Source: Micromonospora nigra (GTDB lineage Bacteria > Actinomycetota > Actinomycetes > Mycobacteriales > Micromonosporaceae). From it: a stretch of 64,000 bases of DNA. A model generated the notes under the pieces. It ran no database searches, was not told the origin of the DNA, and saw nothing but the letters and a program-made list of their open reading frames with translations. Positions 32,909 through 42,143 of the stretch are shown here, piece by piece (within the stretch, counting starts at the first letter, position 1; every line of letters starts with the position of its first letter). The stretch is from positions 372,001 through 436,000 of the forward strand of contig NZ_FMHT01000003.1 of assembly GCF_900091585.1 (NCBI RefSeq), given 5' to 3'. A program made the position numbers and the translations under genes.

Positions 32909-33478
32909 ATGGACGGTCATCACTCGATCCGGGTCCGCCTCGCCAGCCTCGCCGACCTGGCCGAGATCGTCGCGGTGCACGTGGCCGCCCGTACCGCCTA
33001 CTACCGGGCAGGCGGGCTCACCGGCACCGAGATCGACAACCCCGCCGACCAGCTGCGGCGCCACGAAGGCTGGCAGGAGGCGATCCGTGCCCCGGAGAAG
33101 AGGGTGATCTGCGCGGAGCTGGACGGCCGGATTGTCGGAGTGGCGGCGATGGGGCCGCCGCTGGACGACGCGGGTTTCCTGGACGACGCAGGGCCGACCG
33201 GTGTCGGCCAGCTCTACCAGATCCACGTGCACCCGGAATGCTGGGGACGTGGCGTCGGCGGCCACCTGCACGCGGATTTCGTCGACTATCTGCGGTCGGA
33301 GGCGATGATGACGGGCCGACTGGAGGCGTGGGAACGGAACACGCGCGGGCACTCCTTCTACCTGCGACACGGCTGGCAGCCGGACGGGCACCGCCGTCCC
33401 GGCCCGGACGGCACCGACTACCTGCGGATGCGCCTGGACCTGAGCCCGGCGGACGGCAGCGTCGCCCGGGCGGGCTGA
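32909..33478 (+). CDS. GNAT-family N-acetyltransferase
   Basis: 189 aa from ATG 32909 (leaderless -10 at 32896). GNAT fold: IRVRLASLADLAEIVAVHVA start, LYQIHVHPECWGRGVGGHL holds the acetyl-CoA pyrophosphate loop, and AWERNTRGHSFYLRHGWQP is the motif B region. Acceptor unknown. It ends 47 nt before a strong bidirectional terminator. Confidence 0.85.
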   Translation: MDGHHSIRVRLASLADLAEIVAVHVAARTAYYRAGGLTGTEIDNPADQLRRHEGWQEAIRAPEKRVICAELDGRIVGVAAMGPPLDDAGFLDDAGPTGVGQLYQIHVHPECWGRGVGGHLHADFVDYLRSEAMMTGRLEAWERNTRGHSFYLRHGWQPDGHRRPGPDGTDYLRMRLDLSPADGSVARAG

Positions 33479-33524
33479 TCTCCCGACGTACCCGTGCACG
33501 TGACCGGCACCGGGCCGCCGCGCC

Positions 33525-33557
33525 CGGCCGGGTCGACCGGAATGGTCGACCCGGCCG
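33525..33557. terminator. Bidirectional terminator hairpin
   Basis: A 14-bp perfect stem (CGGCCGGGTCGACC / GGTCGACCCGGCCG) with a GGAAT loop sits between the converging acetyltransferase and DUF6493 genes. Confidence 0.75.
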
Positions 33558-33579
33558 TCAGTGCGGGCTACTCGGCAGG

Positions 33580-36132
33580 TCAGGCGGCCAGCGCGGCGGC
33601 GAGTCGGCGGGCCTCGGTGACCAGCCGGCTCGCGCCGCCTCGCGCCACCAGGTCGGCCAGTCCCGGCACCTCGATGCGTACCCCGGTCGCGCCGGCCGTC
33701 TCGGCGGCCAGGGTGAGCAGGTCGGGTGTGCCGCGGGGCGGGGTCGGGGCGGTCAGCAGCGGCGGCAGGGCGGCGGCGAGCAGCCGCCAGACACTCAGCG
33801 GAGCACCGGCCGTGACCGCGTCGCGCAGCGGCACCGCCACCCGGCTCAGGGTCACCTGGCCGTCGGCGGCGAGTGCGCCCAGGTGCCCGCCGATGCCCGG
33901 GGCGTCGAGGTCGCCGGCGGCCGCCAGTGCCAGCAGCGCGTCGAGGGCGGCGGCGCGGTCCACCTCGTGCCGGGCACCCAGCCCGTACGCCAGAGCCAGG
34001 TCGAGCGCCGGACCGCCGTCGCCGGTGCACTCGGCGAACGTCGTCAGGACGGTGGCGGTCCCCCGCGCGTCCTCCTGCGCGGCCCTGGCGATCTCGGGCA
34101 GGAGGTGGGCGGCGGCCAGGCCACGGTGCCCCGGCAGCAGCGCTGGCCACAGGTGCTGCCAGCGGCTGCGTACCTCTCCGCTGCGGTGTGCCGGCACGGT
34201 GAGCAGCCCGAGGGGATCCGCCACGCCGTCGGGCGGAGTGCTGGCGACGATGGTGCGCCGCACCGGCAGACGGTCGTAGCCGAAGTCGTAGCTGCCCCTC
34301 CGTTCCCGTCGGTCGACCGTGATTATGCGGTAGACCGGGGTCGGCAGGGTGTCCCCGCGCAGCCAGTCGGCCAGTTCCCGCCCGGCCGGGGTGCCGAGCG
34401 CCGCGGCGCGGGCCGCGAGTGGCCCGTCGACGCCGGCCGGCAGTCGCAGCAGCGCCTGGGTGAGGTCCCATCGCCAGACCGGCCGGTCACCGAGGGCCGC
34501 GAGCCGTTCGTAGAGCGCGGTCGGGTCGATGGCCCCGGTGGTGGAGGTGGGCACCGCCAGGAGCCCCGGGTCCTGCCGTCCGGCCAACCGCTGGCCGATC
34601 TCGGCGAGGCGGGCGCAGTACAGCAGCGTGAGGGCGGACTGCTGGGGTGGGTTGGCGGCCGGCCGGTTCCGGAACGGGCGCAGCGCCCAGGCGGACGATG
34701 CGTTGAGGATCTCGGACCACTGGGCGCGTCGGGTGGCGGCCTCGGCCGGTGCGGCGGCGGCCAGCAGGACGCCGTGCAGCTGGATCGGCACGTTGAACAC
34801 CGCCCACAGGCGGTCGCTGGCGCCGACCCGTTCGCGTCGCAGTACCGGCAGCAGTGCGGCCGCCAGCCGGTCCCGGTCGGTGGTGGTCAGCCGGACCAGC
34901 CCGTCGAGGACCCGTTCCACGGCCTGCGCGGGCCACAGGTGGCCGAGCAGCCCGGCGACCTCCTCGACGAGTTCGTCCACCTCCGTGATCGGTGGTGGCG
35001 CGGGCGCGGGCGACACCGGTGGTGGGAGTTCGTCACCAGCCACCGTCACGGTGACCGGGGCGGCCGGACGGTGACCGTGCCGCTGCGCCAGCGTCGTCGC
35101 CCGGTCCCGCAGATCGGCGGCCGGGTGCTCGGCACCGACCGCGAGCACCTCGGCGATCTTCCCCGCGTGCACGGGGTGCTGCCCGGCGAGCCGGTCCAGC
35201 CACGACAGTTGCGCCCGCACGAGGGCCTTCTCCGGCCGGCCGAGCACGACCTGCGCGGCGTCGAGCAGCGATTCGAGTTCCGCGCCACCGTCGGAGTCCC
35301 GCAGCGTCCGCTGGGCCAGGGCGGCCACCGGCCCCGGCGCGTCGGCGAGCAGCCGCAGGTACGCGTCGACCCGGGCCGCCACCTCGCCGGGGGTGGGTTC
35401 GAGGTGGTCGTGCAGGGCGAGGAACGGACGCAGCGCGGCCGGTCGGTCGCCGCGCAGCAGCCGACCGACGACCCCGTCGAGCAACGCCGCCCGGTCGAGG
35501 CGCCCCTCCGCGGCCAGCGTGGCCAACGCCCGGGGCACCGACGTGTCGTCGCCGTCGAACGGCAGCTCGGTGCCGACGCCGTCGACCTCGAACAGGCGGG
35601 GCAGCAGCGCGTCCAGGAACGGGTCGGCGCGGAGGCGGTCGACCAGGGGCGGCGGAGGCTGCCGCCGGTTGTGGGGTGGTTGCCACGACATCGCGTACGC
35701 CCAGCCGACGACGAACGCGTCCCCGGTCGGCGGTGCCGCCTTCTCCGCCATCAACATCCCGGCCGTGAAGTGCCAGTTCGCCCACGGTTCGTTGCGGCGC
35801 AGCCGCTCGGCCAGCCGGTAGCCCAGGTCGGCCAGCCAGGTCACGCCGCGTTGACGGGCGACGGCGATCACCGAATCGACGTCGACGTTCCGTAGCATGA
35901 CGGTTCGCCGGCCGAGCAGCGTCGCGACCTTCGTCGCGGTGCTCAGCGTGCCCACGGCGGCCACCGCCAGGGCCGTCGCCTCCGGTGTCCGCCACCAGAT
36001 GACCTGCTGATGCCTCACATGGTCGACCAGTTCGTCGCCGAGCCTGCGTCGGGCCGGTTCGTCGAGCGTGGCCAGCAGCGCCTCGACGGCGGCGACGTCG
36101 CCGCGAACCAGGGACTCTCGGAAAGCGGTCAC
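33580..36132 (-). CDS. DUF6493-family protein
   Basis: 850 aa from GTG 36132, which overlaps the upstream stop (GTGTGA). Almost wholly alpha-helical, with HEAT/ARM-like helix pairs, Ala/Leu/Arg-rich; no catalytic motif recognised. The N-terminal FRESLVRGDVAAVEALLATLDEPARRR opening and the coupling to a SWIM zinc-finger gene match an actinobacterial DUF6493/SWIM pair that I know only as conserved neighbours. A scaffold acting with the SWIM protein is inferred. Confidence 0.75.
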   Translation of the reverse strand: MTAFRESLVRGDVAAVEALLATLDEPARRRLGDELVDHVRHQQVIWWRTPEATALAVAAVGTLSTATKVATLLGRRTVMLRNVDVDSVIAVARQRGVTWLADLGYRLAERLRRNEPWANWHFTAGMLMAEKAAPPTGDAFVVGWAYAMSWQPPHNRRQPPPPLVDRLRADPFLDALLPRLFEVDGVGTELPFDGDDTSVPRALATLAAEGRLDRAALLDGVVGRLLRGDRPAALRPFLALHDHLEPTPGEVAARVDAYLRLLADAPGPVAALAQRTLRDSDGGAELESLLDAAQVVLGRPEKALVRAQLSWLDRLAGQHPVHAGKIAEVLAVGAEHPAADLRDRATTLAQRHGHRPAAPVTVTVAGDELPPPVSPAPAPPPITEVDELVEEVAGLLGHLWPAQAVERVLDGLVRLTTTDRDRLAAALLPVLRRERVGASDRLWAVFNVPIQLHGVLLAAAAPAEAATRRAQWSEILNASSAWALRPFRNRPAANPPQQSALTLLYCARLAEIGQRLAGRQDPGLLAVPTSTTGAIDPTALYERLAALGDRPVWRWDLTQALLRLPAGVDGPLAARAAALGTPAGRELADWLRGDTLPTPVYRIITVDRRERRGSYDFGYDRLPVRRTIVASTPPDGVADPLGLLTVPAHRSGEVRSRWQHLWPALLPGHRGLAAAHLLPEIARAAQEDARGTATVLTTFAECTGDGGPALDLALAYGLGARHEVDRAAALDALLALAAAGDLDAPGIGGHLGALAADGQVTLSRVAVPLRDAVTAGAPLSVWRLLAAALPPLLTAPTPPRGTPDLLTLAAETAGATGVRIEVPGLADLVARGGASRLVTEARRLAAALAA

Positions 36133-37454
36133 ACCCCCACCTCCGCCGCCGCCATGGATGCCGCGAGGGCGTGCCTGCAGGGTCCGCGTTGCCCCTGGTG
36201 TCGTGCCCACCACCGGCAGGTGCAGGTGCGGCTCCCGTCGGGCAGCCGGCGTACGCGATAGTCCCCGTCGCCGCCGCGTACCGTGGCATGCTCGCCGTCC
36301 CGGCGGACCGCGCCCTGCTCCACCAGCGCCCGTGCGCCGACCAGGCGGGGATTGTCCCGCTCGGCCCGCCCCGCGTCGTAGGGCATCACCCGGTGGAAGT
36401 ACGCGCCCTCGGCGACGTCGTAGCCGACCCTCCCGGCGGTGCCGAGCTGCGCGAGGGCGGCGCGAACGCGGTCGTCGGGCAGGCCCGCCGCGTCGGCCAG
36501 CGCGGCGACGTCGATCGTCGGCTCCCAGGACAGCAGTGCACCGACCAGCTGCGCGTCGTCGATCACCTCGTCACCGGCGAGCGCGAGCAGAGCGGCCCCC
36601 TCGCCGGAGAACCCCCGGTACGGCTCCGGTGAGAGCGTCAGCGACAGTCGCAGTGCCCCGGTGTCCAGCTCCCACGTGCTCGCCACGGCCGGTGCGCCGG
36701 CGCGCACCGCCGGACCGTACACGCGCAGGGTGTGTGCGTGGCGGAGCAGCCCGCGCAGTGCGGTGAGGCGCCCCGCGCCGGCCAGGCAGACCGCGCCCGG
36801 CGTCGGCCTCGAGGTCAGCCGGAGGGTACGCCCGGCGGGCACCGCCCACAGCACGGAGCGGTCATTGGAGGGCAGCCGCCGCAGGAACGCGGTCGCCTCG
36901 GCGGCGGGGATCTCGGCGCGCGGTTCGAACCCGGCGGTGAGGACGTGCACCTCGGCGAAACCACGCAGCCAACGCCCGGGGAGCGGCACCTTCCGCTCCA
37001 CCACCGTGTCGTCCATGGTGGAGACGGTGAGGTCGTCCGGGCCGACGGCCAGGTGCAGCGGGTCGATCCCACCCACCCGGGCGAGTGCTTCGCGCAGCGG
37101 CGGGTTGACGTCGACGTTGGTGGTGCCGTGGCCGACGATCTCGCCGTCGAAGCCGGCCGGGACCACGTCCATCCGGGCGTACACCCCGCAGCAGCCGGAG
37201 AACGACTCGAAGCGCAGCCGGTCCTGGCTGCCGGTGACCACCGGGTCGAGGCTGGCGGGGCTGACCGGCTGGTGGTAGCGGGTGCGGGCCACCTCGGCCA
37301 CCGCGAGCAGGCCGGCGGCCGCCGCGGCGGGGGTGGTGAGGAACCCGGAGCAGAACCGCGGGTTTGCCGCCGGCCCGCCGCAGGTCTGCAGATCGAGACC
37401 GGTGTCGCGCAGGGCGGACGGCTGGAGGTATCGGTAGGTCTGGACGACGTTCAC
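36129..37454 (-). CDS. SWIM zinc-finger protein
   Basis: 441 aa from GTG 37454 (start VNVVQTYRYLQPSAL); an upstream ATG-like start at 37484 is possible. The SWIM motif CxCx(n)CxH is at the extreme C-terminus: CTCRWWARHQGQRGPCRH. The preceding 380 residues hold no named domain but include a likely winged-helix stretch (VAALADAAGLPDDRVRAAL). SWIM fingers bind DNA or protein. Coupled to DUF6493, so the pair probably forms a complex. Confidence 0.85.
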   Translation of the reverse strand: MNVVQTYRYLQPSALRDTGLDLQTCGGPAANPRFCSGFLTTPAAAAAGLLAVAEVARTRYHQPVSPASLDPVVTGSQDRLRFESFSGCCGVYARMDVVPAGFDGEIVGHGTTNVDVNPPLREALARVGGIDPLHLAVGPDDLTVSTMDDTVVERKVPLPGRWLRGFAEVHVLTAGFEPRAEIPAAEATAFLRRLPSNDRSVLWAVPAGRTLRLTSRPTPGAVCLAGAGRLTALRGLLRHAHTLRVYGPAVRAGAPAVASTWELDTGALRLSLTLSPEPYRGFSGEGAALLALAGDEVIDDAQLVGALLSWEPTIDVAALADAAGLPDDRVRAALAQLGTAGRVGYDVAEGAYFHRVMPYDAGRAERDNPRLVGARALVEQGAVRRDGEHATVRGGDGDYRVRRLPDGSRTCTCRWWARHQGQRGPCRHALAASMAAAEVGV

Positions 37455-37479
37455 GGCGCACACCGTAGAACGACCGACC

Positions 37480-37789
37480 GACATCCTCCCGATCAGCAGC
37501 GACGCAGGCTGGCAGCAGCTGTTCGCGGCGGCATCGGCAGGCGGCGCCTACAGCTCCGGCGAACTCGGAGCGTACGGGAGGCTCCTGGCCTGGCGTACGG
37601 TCAGCGGGCTCACCGGTGCCGCGCACGTGCGTCCGCCGCTGACGTCGAGGCGCTGGCCCAGCGGTGTTCGTGGTACTCCTTCGCGGGCGCGAGCGACTGG
37701 TTCGACCGCGTCGCGTGGGACATCGGCCTGGCGGTGGTATCACCGGACGGCGGCACCTCGCCGTGCTGGCCGCCACCGACACCGACTGA
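37480..37789 (+). pseudogene. Frameshifted C-terminal remnant of a DUF6183-like protein
   Basis: Three plus-strand frames in succession give one coherent protein tail: DAGWQQLFAAASAGGAYSSG and LGAYGRLLAWRTVSGLTGAA, then ADVEALAQRCSWYSFAGA and DWFDRVAWDIGLAVVSPDG, then RHLAVLAATDTD and TGA at 37787. From memory this resembles the DUF6183 C-terminus; the assignment is tentative. At least two frameshifts and the missing N-terminus mean that it is dead. The rest of 37455-38000 shows nothing else. Confidence 0.55.
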
Positions 37790-38000
37790 CGGTCAGTGAT
37801 GATCAGGCGTCTAGAGTTCCGGGATGGACTCACCCTCCTCGAACGGAAGCTTCGCCCGGCCAGGCCGGGGCCGGAGGGCGCTCGACGCCCCTGCTGCTGC
37901 GGATCGAAGCGGCGATCCGGGGCGCGGGCACCGTGGGAAGTTCCGGGGATGCCCGTAGTGGCGACAGCAATGCGGGCAGGAGCGCGATCGGCGTCGAATC

Positions 38001-38702
38001 TCACGAAGGGTCCGCGTCACGCAGCGAGCGGCGGTAGACGGACAGACCTTCGCCATCGGGGGTGCTCTCCTGCGGCCCGGCCTCCCAGCCCAACCGTTCG
38101 TAGAAGGTGGGCGCCCCGGTGGGCCCGGTCGGGGTGACCAGCTCGGCCGTCGTCGCCCCGGCGAGACGGGCGTGCTCGACGAAGTGCGTCACCAGTGTCG
38201 AACCGATGCCGGTTCCCCGCCATTCCGGGCGTACCGCCAATGCGGTCATCACGGCCACCTGCGGCGCGGCGGTGGGCCGGTCCGGCCCGTCACCTCGCGG
38301 TTTCCGGGAGCGGAACCGGCGGGTCCACGGCCCCACCCGCGAGCGCAGCAGGCGGGTGGCAACCTTGGGCCGACGCACCAACGCGCTGGCGGCGGCCACC
38401 GCGAGGGACGCCACCGCGCGCCGGTCCGTCAGCAGCGCGGCTATGTGCGCGGTCTGGTCGGTGGTGCCCAACAGGAAGCCGACGAACTCCTCTCCCGGGG
38501 CGCTCGGATCGACGGCCACGTAGCCGACGCCGTGTCGGGAGTCGAGGAAGGTGCGATGCCACCGGCGGACGAACCGGGGGCCCAGCGACGGAAACAACCC
38601 GACCGGCAGGAGGTCGACGTGGGCGCGGGCCGTGGCATGAAGGTCGCGGCGTGTCGCAGGCCGCACGACAAGCCGGCCCGGCTCCGCGGCGCTGTCGCTC
38701 AC
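38001..38702 (-). CDS. GNAT-family N-acetyltransferase with long insert
   Basis: 233 aa from GTG 38702. The alternative GTG at 38708 would sit only 1 nt from a TAGTGT -10 box, whereas 38702 gives the 7-nt spacing of a leaderless start. GNAT features: VVRPATRRDLHATARAHV, VMTALAVRPEWRGTGIGSTLV (acetyl-CoA loop), APTFYERLGWE. About 50 residues in the middle (DRRAVASLAV to PRGDG) are extra relative to simple GNATs. Substrate unknown. Confidence 0.85.
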   Translation of the reverse strand: MSDSAAEPGRLVVRPATRRDLHATARAHVDLLPVGLFPSLGPRFVRRWHRTFLDSRHGVGYVAVDPSAPGEEFVGFLLGTTDQTAHIAALLTDRRAVASLAVAAASALVRRPKVATRLLRSRVGPWTRRFRSRKPRGDGPDRPTAAPQVAVMTALAVRPEWRGTGIGSTLVTHFVEHARLAGATTAELVTPTGPTGAPTFYERLGWEAGPQESTPDGEGLSVYRRSLRDADPS

Positions 38703-38709
38703 ACCCACG

Positions 38710-38715
38710 ACACTA
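38710..38715 (-). promoter_or_regulatory. -10 box TAGTGT, leaderless start of acetyltransferase
   Basis: TAGTGT (minus strand) is separated by 7 nt from the GTG at 38702. Confidence 0.5.
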
Positions 38716-38930
38716 GCGAGCGTCCTGCGTACGGAGCGGGTCTTCGCCGATAACGGCGTCGGGGCCCGGCTGCGTGACTCCGGCGCGGTCGGGTGACCGG
38801 GGCCCGACTCTCGGCTATCTACCCTCGGCGCGGACGTGACCGACGTACCGTCGGGGCAGGCCAGTATCGCGGCGCTGGCGGGTGGGCGAAGGTCGGATCG
38901 ATCTGCCCGCCGGTGGGAAGGTGATGTCCG

Positions 38931-40619
38931 GTGTCAGGTCAGGCGGCGTCCGCTCCGGGGGTACGCCCGTACGCGGTGGCCGGGGCGCCGTTGCTCTGCG
39001 ACGCGCGGGGGCACGGTCTGACCGGTGACGGCACGACCAACGATCAACCTGCCCTCGCGGCGCTCGTCGATCGGCTGGGAGACGCGTTCGCCGCGGACGG
39101 GCGTGCGCGGGTGATCTACTGCCCGCCCGGCGTGTACGCCATTCGCGACGCCGGCACGGTCTGGCGGAGCGGGGTGTCCCTGATGGGCGCGGGCCCCGGT
39201 GCCACCCGGTTCGTGCTGAGCAACGAGGGCAACCGGACCCGACCGGTACCGTTGGCGTTCCACACGACCGAGTTGCACGGGGCGAGCCCGGATCGCAGTC
39301 TCGCCTACTGCACGTTCGCCGACTTCGAGATCGACGGCTCGGGGGTGGCGTCGGCGCAGTACAATCCGCTGGCCAAGGGCCTGGGGTTGCAGTACGTGAC
39401 CGGTGGCCTGTTCCGGAACCTGTTCATCCATCACACGGCCGCCACCGGCTTCGGCTGCGACTTCCTACAGGACACCCTGGTCGAGGCTGTCCGGGTGCTG
39501 GAGTGCGGCCGGATGGACAACGGTGCGGAGATGGGCGGAGCCGGCATCGGCGTCGGCATCGGCGGGTGGGGGCCGACGGAGCGGCTGACCATCGCCAACT
39601 GTGTGGCTGTCGGCAACGCCACCAACGGCATCTTCCTGGAGATGCAGTTCTCCGACCGGCCGCAGCCGCGGGGCATCCGGATCGTCGGCTGCCACGCCGA
39701 GAGCAACCGGTTCGGCATCTCCGACTGGGGTGCCGACGGACTCATCGTCACCGGCTGCACGATGATGGGCAACCTGGAGGCCGGGTTCCAGGTGTCGGCG
39801 AAGGGCACCACCGGCATCTCCGGCAAAGGCGGTCTGCTCACCGACTGCCTGATCGACGGGAACCTGCGCGACGGGATCAACATCGGCAACACCGCCGGCC
39901 CGTACACCGTCCGGGGCAACCGGATCTCCGGCAACGGCCGCTACGGCTACCACCACCAGGACCTCGGTCAGGGTGACCGCTCCGCCGCCGAGGAGATCGT
40001 CATCGAGAGCAACGACATCTGGGGCAACAGCCTCGACGGAATCCGCTTCGACCGGCCGCTGCGCGACGCCGTCATCATCAACAACCGGATCCGCAACAAC
40101 GGTCGCCAGTGCGCCGACGCCACCTCCGGCGGCGGCGAGTCCGTCCGCTACACCCACCACACCCTCGTCGACCAACACGCCAACTGGCCGGCCGACGGCC
40201 ATCGCGGCAAGGTCCTGCGCGTCGGCCACCGGTACGCCGTCGTCGCCGCCAACAACGCCAACACCCTGAGCCTCGCGCCCATCCGCCCCGGCAGTGACAG
40301 CGCGTGGAGCGCCGACACGCCGCTGCCCGGAACGCCGTACGAGCTGCCACCGGCCCCGCCCAGTCGTGCCGGGATCACCATCGACGCCACCTCCGACTCG
40401 GTGACCATCCGCGGCAACCTCATCCGCGACAGCGGCTCACACACCCAGACCCACGGAATCTGGATCACCGACCGGGGCAACTGCTTCGACTGCCAGGTCG
40501 TCGACAACGGCCTGGACGGGAACCACACCGCGAGTCGGACCGACACCCCGGCACCGGGTGGTCACTGGGAAGGCAACCATCGTCATCCCAGGAATCCCAG
40601 CAACCACAGCAACCGGTGA
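38931..40619 (+). CDS. Right-handed parallel beta-helix protein (pectate-lyase-like fold)
   Basis: 562 aa, GTG 38931, with GGGAAGG about 10 nt upstream. The N-terminus has the pectate-lyase-superfamily opening (GHGLTGDGTTNDQPALAALV, VIYCPPGVYAI), then many beta-helix coils such as LTIANCVAVGNATNGIFLE, IVTGCTMMGNLEAGF and IVIESNDIWGNSLDGI. There is no signal peptide, so it may be cytoplasmic, non-classically exported or a phage-tail-spike-like relative. Active-site residues cannot be assigned by eye. Confidence 0.85.
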   Translation: MSGQAASAPGVRPYAVAGAPLLCDARGHGLTGDGTTNDQPALAALVDRLGDAFAADGRARVIYCPPGVYAIRDAGTVWRSGVSLMGAGPGATRFVLSNEGNRTRPVPLAFHTTELHGASPDRSLAYCTFADFEIDGSGVASAQYNPLAKGLGLQYVTGGLFRNLFIHHTAATGFGCDFLQDTLVEAVRVLECGRMDNGAEMGGAGIGVGIGGWGPTERLTIANCVAVGNATNGIFLEMQFSDRPQPRGIRIVGCHAESNRFGISDWGADGLIVTGCTMMGNLEAGFQVSAKGTTGISGKGGLLTDCLIDGNLRDGINIGNTAGPYTVRGNRISGNGRYGYHHQDLGQGDRSAAEEIVIESNDIWGNSLDGIRFDRPLRDAVIINNRIRNNGRQCADATSGGGESVRYTHHTLVDQHANWPADGHRGKVLRVGHRYAVVAANNANTLSLAPIRPGSDSAWSADTPLPGTPYELPPAPPSRAGITIDATSDSVTIRGNLIRDSGSHTQTHGIWITDRGNCFDCQVVDNGLDGNHTASRTDTPAPGGHWEGNHRHPRNPSNHSNR

Positions 40620-40685
40620 CGGCAAGGTCCCGGTCGTGGCGCACCGTGGCGTGGGCACCATCAACTGCGACGGGCAGGCTCCGGT

Positions 40686-41477
40686 GTGAGGGAAGATCGG
40701 TGGACCGGTTCCGAGCCGGAGGTGCGGCAGGCGTTCGACCGGGTGGTCGAGGAGGGCGCCATCCGGCTGGCCCGCCCCTGGGCCCCGTTGATCGTCACCG
40801 GGATCGTCGGCGGCGTCGACGTCGGCACCGGCGTGCTGGCCTACCTTCTGGTGAAGGAGGCCACCGGGCAGACGCTGCTGGCCGGGCTCGCCTTCAGCAT
40901 CGGCTTCGTGGCGCTGCTGCTGGCCCGCAGCGAGCTGTTCACCGAGAACTTCCTGGTGCCGGTGACCGCGCTGGTCGCCGGCCGCAACACCCTCCGGGCA
41001 CTGCTGCGGTTGTGGACCGTGACCCTGGCCGGCAACCTGCTCGGCGGCTGGCTGGTGGCCTGGCTGATCACCCAGGGCTTCCCCGAACTCGGCTCCACCG
41101 CCATCGAGACCGGCACCCACTTCGCCACCCTCGGGGTCAACCTGCGCTCCTTCACGCTGGCCGTGCTCGCCGGAATGGTGATCACCCTGATGACCCGGAT
41201 GCAGCACGCCACCGAGAGTCTCGGCGTACGCCTGGTGCCGGCGCTGATCTTCGGCGCGCTGCTCGCCAGCGGGCAGCTGTTCCACAGCGTCCTCGACTCG
41301 ATCATGATGTTCACCGCCCTCACCACCGACCGTGCCCCCTTCGGCTACCTGGCCTGGCTCGGTGCCCTCGGCTGGTCGACGCTGGGCAACATCGTCGGAG
41401 GCGTCGGCCTCGTCACCGGCCTCCGGTTGATCCGGGTGTCCGTCGAGATCGACGAAGAGCGGTCCCGTCAGCGGTGA
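40686..41477 (+). CDS. Formate/nitrite transporter (FNT) family channel, copy 1
   Basis: 263 aa, GTG 40686. Six to seven membrane helices with the FNT signature LFTENFLVPVTALVAGRN on the second helix and GNLLGGWLVAWL. FNT pentamers conduct small monovalent anions (formate, nitrite, hydrosulfide, lactate). A second, divergent FNT gene is at 44439. First of a run of membrane-stress genes. Confidence 0.88.
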   Translation: MREDRWTGSEPEVRQAFDRVVEEGAIRLARPWAPLIVTGIVGGVDVGTGVLAYLLVKEATGQTLLAGLAFSIGFVALLLARSELFTENFLVPVTALVAGRNTLRALLRLWTVTLAGNLLGGWLVAWLITQGFPELGSTAIETGTHFATLGVNLRSFTLAVLAGMVITLMTRMQHATESLGVRLVPALIFGALLASGQLFHSVLDSIMMFTALTTDRAPFGYLAWLGALGWSTLGNIVGGVGLVTGLRLIRVSVEIDEERSRQR

Positions 41478-41762
41478 CCGTGCCCCGGCCGTGGCTGCCG
41501 CCGATGGGCATGTCGGCGACCCGCTCACCGCGCCTGGCGGCCCGGGCCGAACCCGCTGATCGGGGCCGCTGCGCAGGGTCGGAACAGGTCGTCACACAAC
41601 TGTCACGGCTTTGCGGTCGTGCCGCCACCTGACGGGGAAGTCCTCCTGAAGGCGGCACGGCGCGGCGGAGGAACCGCGGACGACAGGGCGGCAGGGCCGC
41701 CCGGCCGGGGAGGACGCGTCGAGGGATCCGTACCGGCCACCGACCACTCACGGAGGAGCAGC

Positions 41763-42035
41763 ATGACAGTCAGTGTCCTGGTCAGTGCCATCGTCGTCGG
41801 TCTGTTCACCGGCGCGCTGGGCCGGCTCGCCGTGCCGGCCTGCGATGCCATCCCGCGATGGTTGGCGATGGTCCTGGGAGTGACCGCAGCCATGCTCGTC
41901 ACCATCCTCGCCGTGCTCAGCGGCATCGACGCCCGCAGCCTCGGCCTTCCCGGCGTTCTCGCCCAGGCGGGCTGCGCCACCCTGACCGTCATCCTGGTCG
42001 CGACCGCCGCCGACCGTCGTCAATCGTCCCGCTGA
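41763..42035 (+). CDS. GlsB/YeaQ/YmgE-like small membrane protein
   Basis: 90 aa from ATG 41763 with GGAGGAG just upstream. Three hydrophobic helices; the start SAIVVGLFTGALGRLAVP resembles the transglycosylase-associated (GlsB/YeaQ) family of stress proteins. Function unknown. Upstream 41478-41762 holds only its leader. Confidence 0.65.
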   Translation: MTVSVLVSAIVVGLFTGALGRLAVPACDAIPRWLAMVLGVTAAMLVTILAVLSGIDARSLGLPGVLAQAGCATLTVILVATAADRRQSSR

Positions 42036-42143
42036 GGCTGCCCGCACGAGGCGCTTTCCGGGATCCGACCGCTGCCGGCTGCCTATGGTGGAGATGACGC
42101 GACGCATCGGCCGGGTCGCCGCCGAGGACGATGGGCAGGCAGC

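Noticed and set aside
33238..35895. Plus-strand open frame of 885 codons opposite the DUF6493 gene
   Set aside because: Arg/Gly/Gln-rich nonsense without motifs; the minus frame has coherent helical-repeat protein and a coupled start.
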